Positions 1-7,660 of a stretch of 64,000 nt of DNA are shown here, one piece after another. Source of the stretch: Streptococcus oralis (GTDB lineage Bacteria > Bacillota > Bacilli > Lactobacillales > Streptococcaceae); the NCBI RefSeq assembly GCF_001983955.1, contig NZ_CP019562.1:1-64000 (forward strand), given 5' to 3'. The position numbers and the translations under genes are program-made. The notes beneath the pieces were generated by a model. The model was given only the letters and a program-made list of their open reading frames with translations, did not search any database and was not told the DNA's origin. The first letter of the stretch is position 1. Each line of letters starts with the position of its first letter.

Positions 1-1362
1 CTACTTAATTTTCTTTTTGATTGCTTCTATTTCTAAACGTAAATTATCGTCTTCGTCAATCAATGATTTGATTTTAGCATGGGCATGAATAACGGTGGTG
101 TGATCCTTTCCGCCAAATTCTTTTCCAATTTTTGGAAGACTGTTATCTGTCAGTTCTCTAGCTAGATACATAGCAACCTGACGTGCTAAAACGATGTTCT
201 GAACTCGTCTCGTACCTTTCATTTCTTTAACACTCACTCCATAAAAATTACCAACTTCAGTTTGGATTTTCTCAATTGGAATAACAAGTATCTGGCGGGC
301 GTCTTGCTTACGTGCTCTAATAGCTTCCGCAGCAATATCAATAGTAATATCCTTAATCTTCTTCACTCTGGCAATTAAAGTGATATCGTTGATTGCTCCT
401 TCCAATTCTCTAACATTTGAATCAAATTGGCCAGCCAAGTATTCTAGAGTATCACTTTGGAAATGGTAATCTAAGTGCTCTGTTTTACTTTGAAGAATGG
501 CGATACGTGTCTCAAAGTCAGGAGGAGTGATATTTTGCGTCAATCCCCAGCTAAAGCGTGTAACAAGTCTCTCTTCAAGTCCTTCTAGGTGTTTAGGACT
601 TCGATCACTGGTTAGGACAATCTGTTTCTGCTTATCATGAAGAGCATTGAAGGTATTGAAAAATTCTTCCTGGGTCGCGACTTTTTTGCCACTGAGAGAT
701 TGGATATCATCGATCAATAAGAGATCAAGGCTACGGTAAGTCTTTTTGAAATTTTCCATTTCCCCAAGTCGCAAGTGTTCAAGAAAGTCATTGATAAAGC
801 TTTCGGCAGGAATGTACTTGACACGCGCATCAGGAATATTTTTCAAAATCTCATTTCCAATCGCATTGAGCAAGTGAGTCTTTCCAAGACCAGGTCCTCC
901 ATAGATAAAAAGAGGATTATAAGTCAGAGCTAAATCTTCAGATACAGCTAGTGCAGCAGACACTGCCCAAACATTCCCATCACCTTGAATAAAGTTATCA
1001 AAGGTATATTTTTCTTTTAACCCTGTTTCGGAATAGGGAATCGTTGGTAGTGCAGGTGTGTAATCGTAAGTAGAGACACTATTCGTATCATTTACTTGAG
1101 GAGATTCTGTGCTCTGAGGTTTAGTGAAAATATAGTGAGGTTTGATTTCAGAATCATAAATTTCAAAACCAGCAGCAATAATAATATCTTTTAATTGCTT
1201 TTCCCACACCATTTCCATCTCTGATCTCGGTAGAAATATAGTAGCTGTGTTTTCTTCTACTTTGATGAGTTCAGCAGGTGTAGCATAGAAATCATACATA
1301 GATCGTGTCAATCTTTCTTGAGCAAATTCTAAAATACGATTCCAAAATTGCTTTTCTTTCAA
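1..1362 (-). CDS. dnaA: Chromosomal replication initiator DnaA
   Basis: Complete 453-residue DnaA; its TAG stop sits at the window edge. DnaA is the AAA+ ATPase that binds DnaA boxes and opens oriC. Visible parts in order: N-terminal interaction domain (about 1-80), a poorly conserved linker, the AAA+ core with Walker A GGPGLGKT near residue 155 and Walker B LLLIDDIQ near 217, and a C-terminal helix-turn-helix with the [11 protein letters not shown] box-binding signature. Length is normal for streptococci. The gene is transcribed away from the box cluster immediately upstream, which suggests autoregulation by DnaA. Confidence 0.98.
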   Translation of the reverse strand: MKEKQFWNRILEFAQERLTRSMYDFYATPAELIKVEENTATIFLPRSEMEMVWEKQLKDIIIAAGFEIYDSEIKPHYIFTKPQSTESPQVNDTNSVSTYDYTPALPTIPYSETGLKEKYTFDNFIQGDGNVWAVSAALAVSEDLALTYNPLFIYGGPGLGKTHLLNAIGNEILKNIPDARVKYIPAESFINDFLEHLRLGEMENFKKTYRSLDLLLIDDIQSLSGKKVATQEEFFNTFNALHDKQKQIVLTSDRSPKHLEGLEERLVTRFSWGLTQNITPPDFETRIAILQSKTEHLDYHFQSDTLEYLAGQFDSNVRELEGAINDITLIARVKKIKDITIDIAAEAIRARKQDARQILVIPIEKIQTEVGNFYGVSVKEMKGTRRVQNIVLARQVAMYLARELTDNSLPKIGKEFGGKDHTTVIHAHAKIKSLIDEDDNLRLEIEAIKKKIK

Positions 1363-1431
1363 CTAATTTTCCTCCTTTACTATGATTTTAGTAGTTTAGT
1401 GCTAGACTTATTTTACCATAGATAGTAGGAT

Positions 1432-1547
1432 TTTTCCACAGATTGGGGAAAAGAATCCACAATGTTAGTAGTATTTATCCACAGGTTGGGGATAAATAGG
1501 AAAATCCTTGATTTAATAGGGTTATTGATAAAAAAATTGGTGGATAA
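1432..1547. other. oriC-type DnaA-box cluster
   Basis: The 216-bp gap between dnaA and parB is AT-rich and holds several DnaA boxes. TTATCCACA at 1475-1483 is an exact consensus. TTTTCCACA (1432-1440) and GAATCCACA (1453-1461) are near matches on the same strand. GGTGGATAA (1539-1547) is an 8/9 match on the opposite strand. This position beside dnaA is the usual Firmicutes origin. The unwinding element is not pinned down. Confidence 0.85.
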
Positions 1548-1578
1548 ATTTGTGGGTTGAGAAAATAAAAGAACAGCC

Positions 1579-2337
1579 TTATTTCAGGCTGTTAATAATT
1601 CTATCGTATTCTTCTTGACTTGAAAAGGAGATAATAATCTTTCCAGTATCTTTTTTTGAAAGTTTAATTTCTACACTTAAACCGAGTAGTTTTTTTAATT
1701 TATCTTCTTCGTCTTTGATGAAAGAATCACTTTTTTTTTGCTTCTTTTGTTTTTTCTCTGTAAGAAGTGCTTCTAACTTTCTCACAGAAATATCTTCATT
1801 TTTGATTAGTTGGAAGAAATAGTCTTGCTGCTCTTTGTCTAAACCAACTAGAGAACGTGCATGCGCTTGAGAAATTTTTCCATTTTCTACTTCAACTAAG
1901 ATATATTCTGGTAGGGAAAGTAAACGAATAAAATTAGTGATATAAGGACGAGATTTCCCCATTTTATCCGCTATCTCAGTGTGAGTAAATCCTTTTTCTA
2001 CTAAAGATTCGTAGGCGCGTGCTTCTTCAACAGGATTTAAATTTTCTCTCTGCAAATTCTCAATGATTGACTGGATCATCATTTCCTGATCTGAGAGGTG
2101 CTTTACAACGGCTGGAATAGAGGTCAGACCAGCCAAGAGAGAAGCCCGATATCGTCTCTCTCCTGCAAGGATTTCATAACCAATTACAGGAGATTGACGA
2201 ACGATGATTGGTTGGATGAGCCCATTTTCTTTGATTGACTGAGCTAATTCCTTTAGTTTATCTGTATCAAATTCTTTTCGAGGTTGGTAAGGATTCTTTT
2301 GTATTTCAGAGATAGAAATCATTTCAAATTTTTCCAT
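1579..2337 (-). CDS. parB: Chromosome partitioning protein ParB/Spo0J
   Basis: A 252-residue ParB family protein. The N-terminal CTPase/nuclease-like ParB domain shows the NPYQPRKEF start and the GERRYRASLLAG motif (about residues 58-70). A central helix-turn-helix (about 117-140, EIADKMGKSRPYITNFIRLL) recognises parS, and the charged C-terminus should dimerise. ParB loads SMC and organises the origin. No parA is adjacent, as is usual in streptococci. Two parS palindromes are visible in this window (11938-11951 and 23137-23152), so both the protein and its sites are present. Confidence 0.96.
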   Translation of the reverse strand: MEKFEMISISEIQKNPYQPRKEFDTDKLKELAQSIKENGLIQPIIVRQSPVIGYEILAGERRYRASLLAGLTSIPAVVKHLSDQEMMIQSIIENLQRENLNPVEEARAYESLVEKGFTHTEIADKMGKSRPYITNFIRLLSLPEYILVEVENGKISQAHARSLVGLDKEQQDYFFQLIKNEDISVRKLEALLTEKKQKKQKKSDSFIKDEEDKLKKLLGLSVEIKLSKKDTGKIIISFSSQEEYDRIINSLK

Positions 2338-2394
2338 GATTCTACACTAACATATCTTTTACTTTCTGTAAAGTTTTCTTTACACTGATGTCAA

Positions 2395-3591
2395 TTAAGA
2401 CTCTAAATCACCAGAATTCTTATCTAGTTTAATTGAAGTTGTTTCCTCCTTACCGTTACGGTAGTAGGTTATTTTGATAGTATCTCCAATAGCATGATTG
2501 TAAAGAGCATGTTGTAGGTCTGTTGATGAGGCAATCTCTTTGTCGTCAACTTTGGTAATGACATCGTATTTTTGAAGATGTCCATTTGCTGGCATATTGT
2601 TTTGAACAGATCGAACAACTACACCTGAAGTGAGGCCACTTGGAATGTTAAGTTTTCTAAGATCACTAGCTCCAACATTTGACAGATTGACCATTTGAAT
2701 TCCAAGAGCAGGACGAGTCACTTTACCATCACTTTCAAGCTGTTTAATGATATTTTGTGCATCGTTTGAAGGAATTGCAAAACCAAGACCTTCTACAGAT
2801 GTTCCACCATTACTTGCAATTTTACTTGATGTAATACCAATTACTTGTCCTTGAATATTTACAAGTGGACCACCAGAGTTACCAGGGTTAATGGCCGTAT
2901 CTGTTTGAATGGCTTTTGTTGAAATAGCTTGACCATCTTCAGATTTTAGAGAAACATTTCGATTAAGACTTGAAACAATCCCCTGTGTAACTGTATTAGC
3001 ATATTCTGAACCTAGAGGACTACCGATAGCAATCGCTGTTTCTCCAACACTAAGTTGACTTGAATCCCCAAATTCTGCCACTGTTGTAACTTTTTCTGAA
3101 GAAATTTTAACGACAGCAATATCAGAGAAGGTATCAGATCCGACAATTTCACCAGGAACCTTGGTACCATCTGCTAAGCGGATATCAACTTTTGAAGCTC
3201 CATTGATAACGTGAGTATTGGTTACAAGATAGGCATCTTTATCATCCTTTTTATAGATAACACCTGATCCCTCACTTGCGATTTGTTGATTGTCTGAATC
3301 AGAATTAGTTTCATCAGCATTAAATACACTACTTTGTCTACTGCTAGAAGAAGAATAAGTAATGATTGAGACAACAGCATCCTTAACTTTATTTACTGCT
3401 TGAGTGGTTGAATTTTCATTCTTATAGGATGTTTGAGTGACAGTGCCAGAATTATTATTTGTAGCTTGATTTCCTTGTTTTTGATAAAGTTGTAATGTTA
3501 CGAAACTTCCTAAGGCACCGCTTAAAAATCCGATTAGAATGATTACGAGAATTTTAACTCCTTTTTTGTAAAATTTTTGTAAGTGTTTCAT
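2395..3591 (-). CDS. htrA: Surface serine protease HtrA (DegP family)
   Basis: A 398-residue membrane-anchored quality-control protease. One N-terminal transmembrane segment (about 13-33) is followed by a Ser/Thr-rich linker, then a trypsin-like domain with catalytic His in TNTHVING, Asp in SDIAVV and Ser in GNSGGPL, and one C-terminal PDZ domain (about 290-385). In pneumococcus HtrA degrades misfolded exported proteins and limits competence, partly by removing pheromone; here it lies close to comCDE. The promoter carries a CiaR-like repeat at 3639-3655, in keeping with known CiaRH control. Confidence 0.96.
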   Translation of the reverse strand: MKHLQKFYKKGVKILVIILIGFLSGALGSFVTLQLYQKQGNQATNNNSGTVTQTSYKNENSTTQAVNKVKDAVVSIITYSSSSSRQSSVFNADETNSDSDNQQIASEGSGVIYKKDDKDAYLVTNTHVINGASKVDIRLADGTKVPGEIVGSDTFSDIAVVKISSEKVTTVAEFGDSSQLSVGETAIAIGSPLGSEYANTVTQGIVSSLNRNVSLKSEDGQAISTKAIQTDTAINPGNSGGPLVNIQGQVIGITSSKIASNGGTSVEGLGFAIPSNDAQNIIKQLESDGKVTRPALGIQMVNLSNVGASDLRKLNIPSGLTSGVVVRSVQNNMPANGHLQKYDVITKVDDKEIASSTDLQHALYNHAIGDTIKITYYRNGKEETTSIKLDKNSGDLES

Positions 3592-3622
3592 ATACGCCTC
3601 CGTTTGTTATTTATTTACTCAG

Positions 3623-3655
3623 ATTATAAACCTATTAACTTAATCCAAACTTAAA
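3623..3655 (-). promoter_or_regulatory. htrA promoter with CiaR-like direct repeat
   Basis: On the minus strand TTTAAG-N5-ATTAAG (3655-3639) is followed by TATAAT at 3628-3623. The spacing places the repeat over the -35 region. CiaR recognises TTTAAG-N5-TTTAAG in pneumococcus; here 11 of 12 positions match. Control by CiaR is inferred from the match. Confidence 0.7.
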
Positions 3656-3676
3656 AGCTTAAAGTTTTACACAAGT

Positions 3677-3762
3677 TGTGGATAACTCACTTTATTCTGT
3701 GAATTCACTAGTATTTTTGAATGATTTTTGTGTGTATAAGATGTGAAATGAAGTGTGGATAT
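3677..3762. other. Second DnaA-box group between htrA and rlmH
   Basis: TGTGGATAA at 3677-3685 is the exact reverse complement of the DnaA box, and TGTGGATAT at 3754-3762 is a one-mismatch copy in the same orientation. Both fall in the short divergent region before rlmH, about 2.2 kb from the main cluster. They may titrate DnaA or regulate rlmH/htrA; that role is inferred. Confidence 0.5.
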
Positions 3763-3776
3763 GATAGAATAGAAGA

Positions 3777-4256
3777 ATGAAAATAAAAATTGTAACAGTG
3801 GGAAAATTAAAAGAAAAATACCTTAAAGATGGTATTGCTGAATATACCAAACGAATTTCACGTTTCGCCAAATTAGAAATGATTGAGCTCACTGATGAGA
3901 AGACACCTGACAAAGCCAGTGAATTAGAAAATCAAAAAATCTTGGAAACAGAAGGTGAAAGAATTCTTTCTAAGGTTGGAGAAAGAGACTTTGTCGTTGT
4001 ACTAGCCATTGAAGGAAAAACACTCTCCTCAGAGGAATTTAGTAAGCAACTAGAGCAAGCTTCTATCAAAGGATATTCAACACTTACTTTTATCATTGGA
4101 GGAAGTTTGGGTCTAGCTCCTGTTGTAAAAAATAGGGCCAATCTTTCTGTCAGTTTTGGCCATCTGACATTACCACATCAGTTAATGAGATTGGTTTTAG
4201 TTGAACAAATTTACCGTGCTTTTACAATTCAACAGGGTTCTCCTTACCACAAATAG
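3777..4256 (+). CDS. rlmH: 23S rRNA pseudouridine-1915 N3-methyltransferase RlmH
   Basis: A 159-residue SPOUT methyltransferase, full length for the family. It methylates N3 of pseudouridine 1915 in helix 69 of 23S rRNA, using S-adenosylmethionine, on assembled 70S ribosomes. The knotted C-terminal half shows FIIGGSLGL (about 102-110) and the conserved [19 protein letters not shown] segment. It is divergent from htrA, and its position next to the origin and before comCDE is typical of mitis-group streptococci. Confidence 0.96.
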   Translation: MKIKIVTVGKLKEKYLKDGIAEYTKRISRFAKLEMIELTDEKTPDKASELENQKILETEGERILSKVGERDFVVVLAIEGKTLSSEEFSKQLEQASIKGYSTLTFIIGGSLGLAPVVKNRANLSVSFGHLTLPHQLMRLVLVEQIYRAFTIQQGSPYHK

Positions 4257-4299
4257 AAGATTGACTTAGCTCTTGTTTTTTGATAGAATGGTCATGTTA

Positions 4300-4373
4300 G
4301 GTCTCATAGCTCAGCTGGATAGAGCATTCGCCTTCTAAGCGAACGGTCGCAGGTTCGAATCCTGCTGGGATCA
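4300..4373 (+). tRNA. tRNA-Arg (anticodon TCT)
   Basis: A 74-nt cloverleaf. The acceptor arm (4300-4306 with 4366-4372) includes G-U pairs, the D arm begins AGCTCAG, the anticodon loop CTTCTAA gives anticodon TCT, and the T arm GCAGG/TTCGAAT/CCTGC is canonical. The discriminator is A; CCA is not encoded. It marks the left border of the comCDE locus. Confidence 0.95.
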
Positions 4374-4385
4374 ATTTTAGATGCG

Positions 4386-4411
4386 AAGCTGGGGTAAATC
4401 CCAGCTTTTTT
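4386..4411 (+). terminator. Intrinsic terminator after tRNA-Arg
   Basis: Perfect 8-bp stem AAGCTGGG / CCCAGCTT with a 6-nt loop followed by a T-run. It insulates the comC promoter from the tRNA transcript. Confidence 0.85.
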
Positions 4412-4422
4412 CTTAAAAAAGT

Positions 4423-4489
4423 GCGTTTCAGGTGCAAAAATGTACAGTTGGGAAGAATTTTTTCTTACATGGTCTTCATTTTGTATAAT
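4423..4489 (+). promoter_or_regulatory. ComE-dependent comC promoter
   Basis: Two imperfect 9-bp direct repeats, GCGTTTCAG (4423-4431) and ACAGTTGGG (4444-4452), are separated by 12 bp, the arrangement bound by phosphorylated ComE. TATAAT lies at 4484-4489. The start of comC follows about 48 bp later. Confidence 0.8.
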
Positions 4490-4537
4490 AGGTGTGTAAG
4501 CTAACTTACAAGAAAAAATAATACAGGAGATTTCATT

Positions 4538-4663
4538 ATGAAAAATACAGTAAAGTTGGAACAATTTAAAGAAGTAACAGAGGCAGAATTGCAGGAGATT
4601 CGAGGTGGAGATAAAAGACTACCTTACTTTTTTAAACATCTTTTTTCAAATAGGACAAAGTAG
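4538..4663 (+). CDS. comC: Competence-stimulating peptide precursor ComC
   Basis: A 41-residue prepeptide. The leader MKNTVKLEQFKEVTEAELQE IRGG (24 residues) ends in the double-glycine motif cut by the ComAB exporter. The predicted mature pheromone is the 17-residue DKRLPYFFKHLFSNRTK: acidic first residue, Arg at position 3, hydrophobic core and basic tail, as in other mitis-group pheromones. An AGGAGA ribosome site precedes the ATG. Export and sensing by ComD start competence. I recall this pheromone from S. oralis strains, from memory only. Confidence 0.96.
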   Translation: MKNTVKLEQFKEVTEAELQEIRGGDKRLPYFFKHLFSNRTK

Positions 4664-4683
4664 TAATATTATAGGGTGATAGG

Positions 4684-6003
4684 ATGAGTTTATTAGGATT
4701 TGGGATAGTTATTCTTCATATTTTTATTTTAACAATAAGCTATGAATTAATTTGTAAAGTAACTAAAAAAGAAAGATATTTATTTATAGCTTGTATATTT
4801 GTATATCAGTCTGTAGCTGAATTTTTCTTTGACTTTATTTCATTAGGTGGGTTAGGGATTGAAAAGTTTATATTTCCTTTTATTCTATATACTTCTATAG
4901 TAGTTTTAAAGAAATATGATAAGCATAAAGGAATGTTTATCAGTTTACTATTGTCTTTATTATATCACAGTACACATACTTTTTTATCAGTAACCCTATC
5001 CTCTATAACAGGTGATGCTTTTGTGATAGAACATGAAGTGATGTTTTATTTAGGAGTACTATTACTAACATATTTAATTATTAAAAAAATTATTACTTAT
5101 TTCCATTTAGAACTTACTTATTTTGATAAAGATTATCTGTACCCTTTTTTAAAAAAAGTAATAGTTGCTTTCTTTGGTTTGCATATCTTATTGTTTATTT
5201 CAGATATAGTAAGTACAACTCATCATTTAAATAGCTTCGGAAGTATTTTATCAACCATTGTTTTTATTTGCTTGTTATTGATTTTCTTTGCAATGAATTC
5301 TCACAAGGTTCAAATTGAAAAAGAGATTGCTCTAAAACAAAAGAAATTTGAACAAAAACATTTACAGACTTATACTGATGAAATTGTGGAGTTGTATAAT
5401 GAAATTCGAGGTTTTCGTCATGACTATGCAGGGATGCTTGTTAGCATGCAAATGGCGATTGACAGTGGAGATTTACAAGAAATTAACAGGGTTTACAATG
5501 AAGTCCTAGTAAAAGCAAATCAGAAATTGAGGTCAGAAAAATATACTTACTTTGATTTAAATAATATAGAAGACTCTGCTTTACGGAGTTTAATTGCTCA
5601 ATCGATTGTCTATGCACGAAAAAATGATGTAGAGTTTACATTGGAAGTAAAGGATATCATTACTAGACTGTCAATAGATTTACTTGATCTGGTTCGTATC
5701 ATGAGCATTTTATTAAACAATGCCGTTGAAGGTGCTGCAGATAGTTATTTGAAACAAATGGAAGTTGCAGTCATTAAAATGGATTTTGAAACAGTTATAG
5801 TTATCCAGAATTCATGCAAAATCACTATGACGCCTTCAGAGGATCTATTTGCCTTAGGTTTCTCTACCAAGGGAAGAAATAGAGGTCTAGGGCTTAATAA
5901 TGTCAAAGAGATCTTAGATAAGTATGACAACATTATCTTAGAAACTGAGATGGAAGACAACACATTTAGACAAATTATTAGATTTAAGAGGGAATTCGAA
6001 TGA
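4684..6003 (+). CDS. comD: Competence pheromone sensor kinase ComD
   Basis: A 439-residue HPK10-type histidine kinase. About six hydrophobic segments fill residues 1-210 and form the pheromone-sensing membrane domain. The phospho-acceptor His is in FRHDY (residue 246), followed by a GHKL ATPase domain with the N box LLNNAVEGA (near 345) and a glycine-rich RGLGL lid (near 405). The last codon overlaps comE by 4 bp (ATGA), so the two are translationally coupled. The membrane domain varies between pherotypes and should match the CSP encoded just upstream. Confidence 0.96.
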   Translation: MSLLGFGIVILHIFILTISYELICKVTKKERYLFIACIFVYQSVAEFFFDFISLGGLGIEKFIFPFILYTSIVVLKKYDKHKGMFISLLLSLLYHSTHTFLSVTLSSITGDAFVIEHEVMFYLGVLLLTYLIIKKIITYFHLELTYFDKDYLYPFLKKVIVAFFGLHILLFISDIVSTTHHLNSFGSILSTIVFICLLLIFFAMNSHKVQIEKEIALKQKKFEQKHLQTYTDEIVELYNEIRGFRHDYAGMLVSMQMAIDSGDLQEINRVYNEVLVKANQKLRSEKYTYFDLNNIEDSALRSLIAQSIVYARKNDVEFTLEVKDIITRLSIDLLDLVRIMSILLNNAVEGAADSYLKQMEVAVIKMDFETVIVIQNSCKITMTPSEDLFALGFSTKGRNRGLGLNNVKEILDKYDNIILETEMEDNTFRQIIRFKREFE

Positions 6004-6752
6004 AAGTATTAATTTTAGAAGATGTTATTGAACATCAAGTGAGACTAGAGAGAATATTAAATGAAATCTCGGAAGAATCGAATATTCCTATTTCATATAA
6101 GACAACAGGAAAAGTTCGTGAATTTAAGGAATATATCGAAAATGATGAAGTAAACCAGCTTTATTTCCTAGATATTGATATTCATGGAATCGAGAAAAAA
6201 GGCTTTGAAGTGGCTCAGTTTATCCGTCATCACAATCCTTATGCTATTATTGTCTTTATTACCAGTCGATCTGAATTTGCTACCTTAACGTATAAATACC
6301 AGGTATCAGCCCTAGATTTTGTTGATAAAGATATCAATGATGAATTGTTCAAAAAACGCATCGAGCAGAGTATTTTTTACACTAAGAGTATGCTGCTTGA
6401 AAACGAAGATGTTGTAGACTATTTTGATTACAACTATAAAGGAAATGATTTGAAAATTCCTTACCATGACATTTTGTATATCGAAACCACAGGAGTTTCT
6501 CATAAACTTCGGATTATTGGTAAGAATTTTGCTAAAGAATTCTATGGAACTATGACAGATATTCAGGAAAAGGACAAACATACCCAGCGATTTTATTGCT
6601 CCCATAAATCTTTCCTTGTCAATGTAGGAAATGTGAGAGAAATTGATCGAAAGAATTTAGAAGTTGTCTTTTATGAAGATCATCGTTGTCCCATTACCCG
6701 TTTGAAAGTTCGTAAACTAAAAGATATTCTAGAGAAAAAATCTAAAAAGTGA
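6000..6752 (+). CDS. comE: Competence response regulator ComE
   Basis: A 250-residue AgrA/LytTR-type response regulator. The receiver domain (about 1-120) has acidic residues near the start, the phospho-acceptor Asp58 within LDIDIHG, and the conserved switch Thr in FITSR. The C-terminal LytTR DNA-binding domain (about 145-247) includes FYCSHKSFLVN. Phosphorylated ComE binds the direct repeats before comC and activates early competence genes, including comX elsewhere in the genome. Confidence 0.96.
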   Translation: MKVLILEDVIEHQVRLERILNEISEESNIPISYKTTGKVREFKEYIENDEVNQLYFLDIDIHGIEKKGFEVAQFIRHHNPYAIIVFITSRSEFATLTYKYQVSALDFVDKDINDELFKKRIEQSIFYTKSMLLENEDVVDYFDYNYKGNDLKIPYHDILYIETTGVSHKLRIIGKNFAKEFYGTMTDIQEKDKHTQRFYCSHKSFLVNVGNVREIDRKNLEVVFYEDHRCPITRLKVRKLKDILEKKSKK

Positions 6753-6780
6753 TTGACAATTAGTAAGAAATTGATATAAT
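6753..6780 (+). promoter_or_regulatory. Promoter of the tRNA-Glu/tRNA-Asn unit
   Basis: TTGACA (6753-6758), 16 bp, TATAAT (6775-6780). Both hexamers are perfect, as expected for stable RNA. The -35 begins directly after the comE stop codon. Confidence 0.85.
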
Positions 6781-6803
6781 GGTTATATCTGCTACAGATA
6801 GAT

Positions 6804-6875
6804 GGTCCGTTGGTCAAGGGGTTAAGACACCGCCTTTTCACGGCGGTAACACGGGTTCGAATCCCGTACGGACTA
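6804..6875 (+). tRNA. tRNA-Glu (anticodon TTC)
   Basis: A 72-nt cloverleaf. The acceptor GGTCCGT pairs with ACGGACT (one G-U end pair), the anticodon loop CTTTTCA gives TTC, and the T arm ACGGG/TTCGAAT/CCCGT is canonical. CCA is not encoded. Confidence 0.95.
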
Positions 6876-6880
6876 TTTTA

Positions 6881-6954
6881 TCCGCCATAGCTCAGTTGGT
6901 AGTAGCGCATGACTGTTAATCATGATGTCGTAGGTTCGAGTCCTACTGGCGGAG
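6881..6954 (+). tRNA. tRNA-Asn (anticodon GTT)
   Basis: A 74-nt cloverleaf with acceptor TCCGCCA / TGGCGGA, anticodon loop CTGTTAA (GTT) and T arm GTAGG/TTCGAGT/CCTAC. It lies 5 nt after tRNA-Glu and is probably co-transcribed with it. Confidence 0.95.
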
Positions 6955-6998
6955 TCAGATAAAAAAAGAACACCATTGGTGTTCTTTTTTTATCTGAC
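6954..6998. terminator. Bidirectional terminator between tRNA-Asn and tetR
   Basis: A 45-bp near-perfect inverted repeat whose stem includes A7/T7 tracts and GAACACCA. It serves the tRNA transcript rightward and the tetR transcript leftward, and overlaps the last codons of tetR. Confidence 0.85.
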
Positions 6999-7532
6999 AT
7001 CACCTAACATTTTCATAAGGAAGTCTGTCATTTCTTGCGGACTTTCTTTTTTTCCGTGAGCAATCCAAGTCTGGCAAACACCAAATAGGGCATTTGTTAG
7101 ATAAATACTGCTGTATTCTAATTCTATTGGAGTGAGTTGTAGTTTCATAAAGCGTTTCTGAAGGTCGGTGCTAAGCATAATGTGAAGCTTATTTCTCAAG
7201 AAATTTTGGATTTCTTTTGTTCCATTTTCAGACAAGAGTGCAGCCAAGAGTGGCTCAGACTCTAAATATTCAAATACTTCTAAAATAGCATCTCTTTTGT
7301 GATGAGCATGTTTTTGGAAAATATACTCAAAGGTATGAAATAGCTTACTTTGGTAGAGTTCAATCATATCATACTTATCCTTGTAGTGAGTGTAAAAGCT
7401 GGAACGACTAATTCCGGCTTTTTCTGCTAACTTGACAGTAGAAATTTGATCAAAGGGCTGGTCCATCAATAATTGAACCATGGCATTTTCGATAATTCGT
7501 TTTGTTTTTAAACGTTTGTTACTTTCTTTCAT
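6990..7532 (-). CDS. TetR/AcrR-family repressor
   Basis: A 180-residue one-domain regulator. The N-terminal helix-turn-helix (about 10-55) shows the TetR signature STVKLAEKAGISRSSFYTHYKDK; the helical ligand domain fills the rest. It is divergent from the YhgE/Pip gene, and the 128-bp gap holds two operator-like palindromes. The likely job is repression of itself and the neighbouring membrane protein until a ligand, not known, binds. Confidence 0.9.
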   Translation of the reverse strand: MKESNKRLKTKRIIENAMVQLLMDQPFDQISTVKLAEKAGISRSSFYTHYKDKYDMIELYQSKLFHTFEYIFQKHAHHKRDAILEVFEYLESEPLLAALLSENGTKEIQNFLRNKLHIMLSTDLQKRFMKLQLTPIELEYSSIYLTNALFGVCQTWIAHGKKESPQEMTDFLMKMLGDVR

Positions 7533-7554
7533 AATTCCTCCTTGTAAACAAAAA

Positions 7555-7569
7555 TAGACTATGTGTCTA
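7555..7569. promoter_or_regulatory. TetR operator-like palindrome 1
   Basis: TAGAC-TATGT-GTCTA is a perfect inverted repeat with a 5-bp centre, in the divergent region 23 bp from the tetR start. It is similar to the second site at 7631-7647. Confidence 0.65.
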
Positions 7570-7630
7570 AAAAAATATTTTTTACCTTGTAATTTAGATT
7601 TTTTTATGTATAATCTATTATATCAAAATT

Positions 7631-7647
7631 TTAGACAATATGTGTAA
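7631..7647. promoter_or_regulatory. TetR operator-like palindrome 2
   Basis: TTAGAC-AATAT-GTGTAA shares TAGAC-N5-GTnTA with site 1 (one broken pair) and lies just before the ribosome site of the YhgE gene, where a bound repressor would block transcription. Confidence 0.6.
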
Positions 7648-7660
7648 AAAAGGAGGAAAC

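Noticed and set aside
4304..4564. Leftward 86-codon ORF over tRNA-Arg and comC promoter
   Set aside because: It reads through a tRNA, a terminator and a promoter; clearly not coding.
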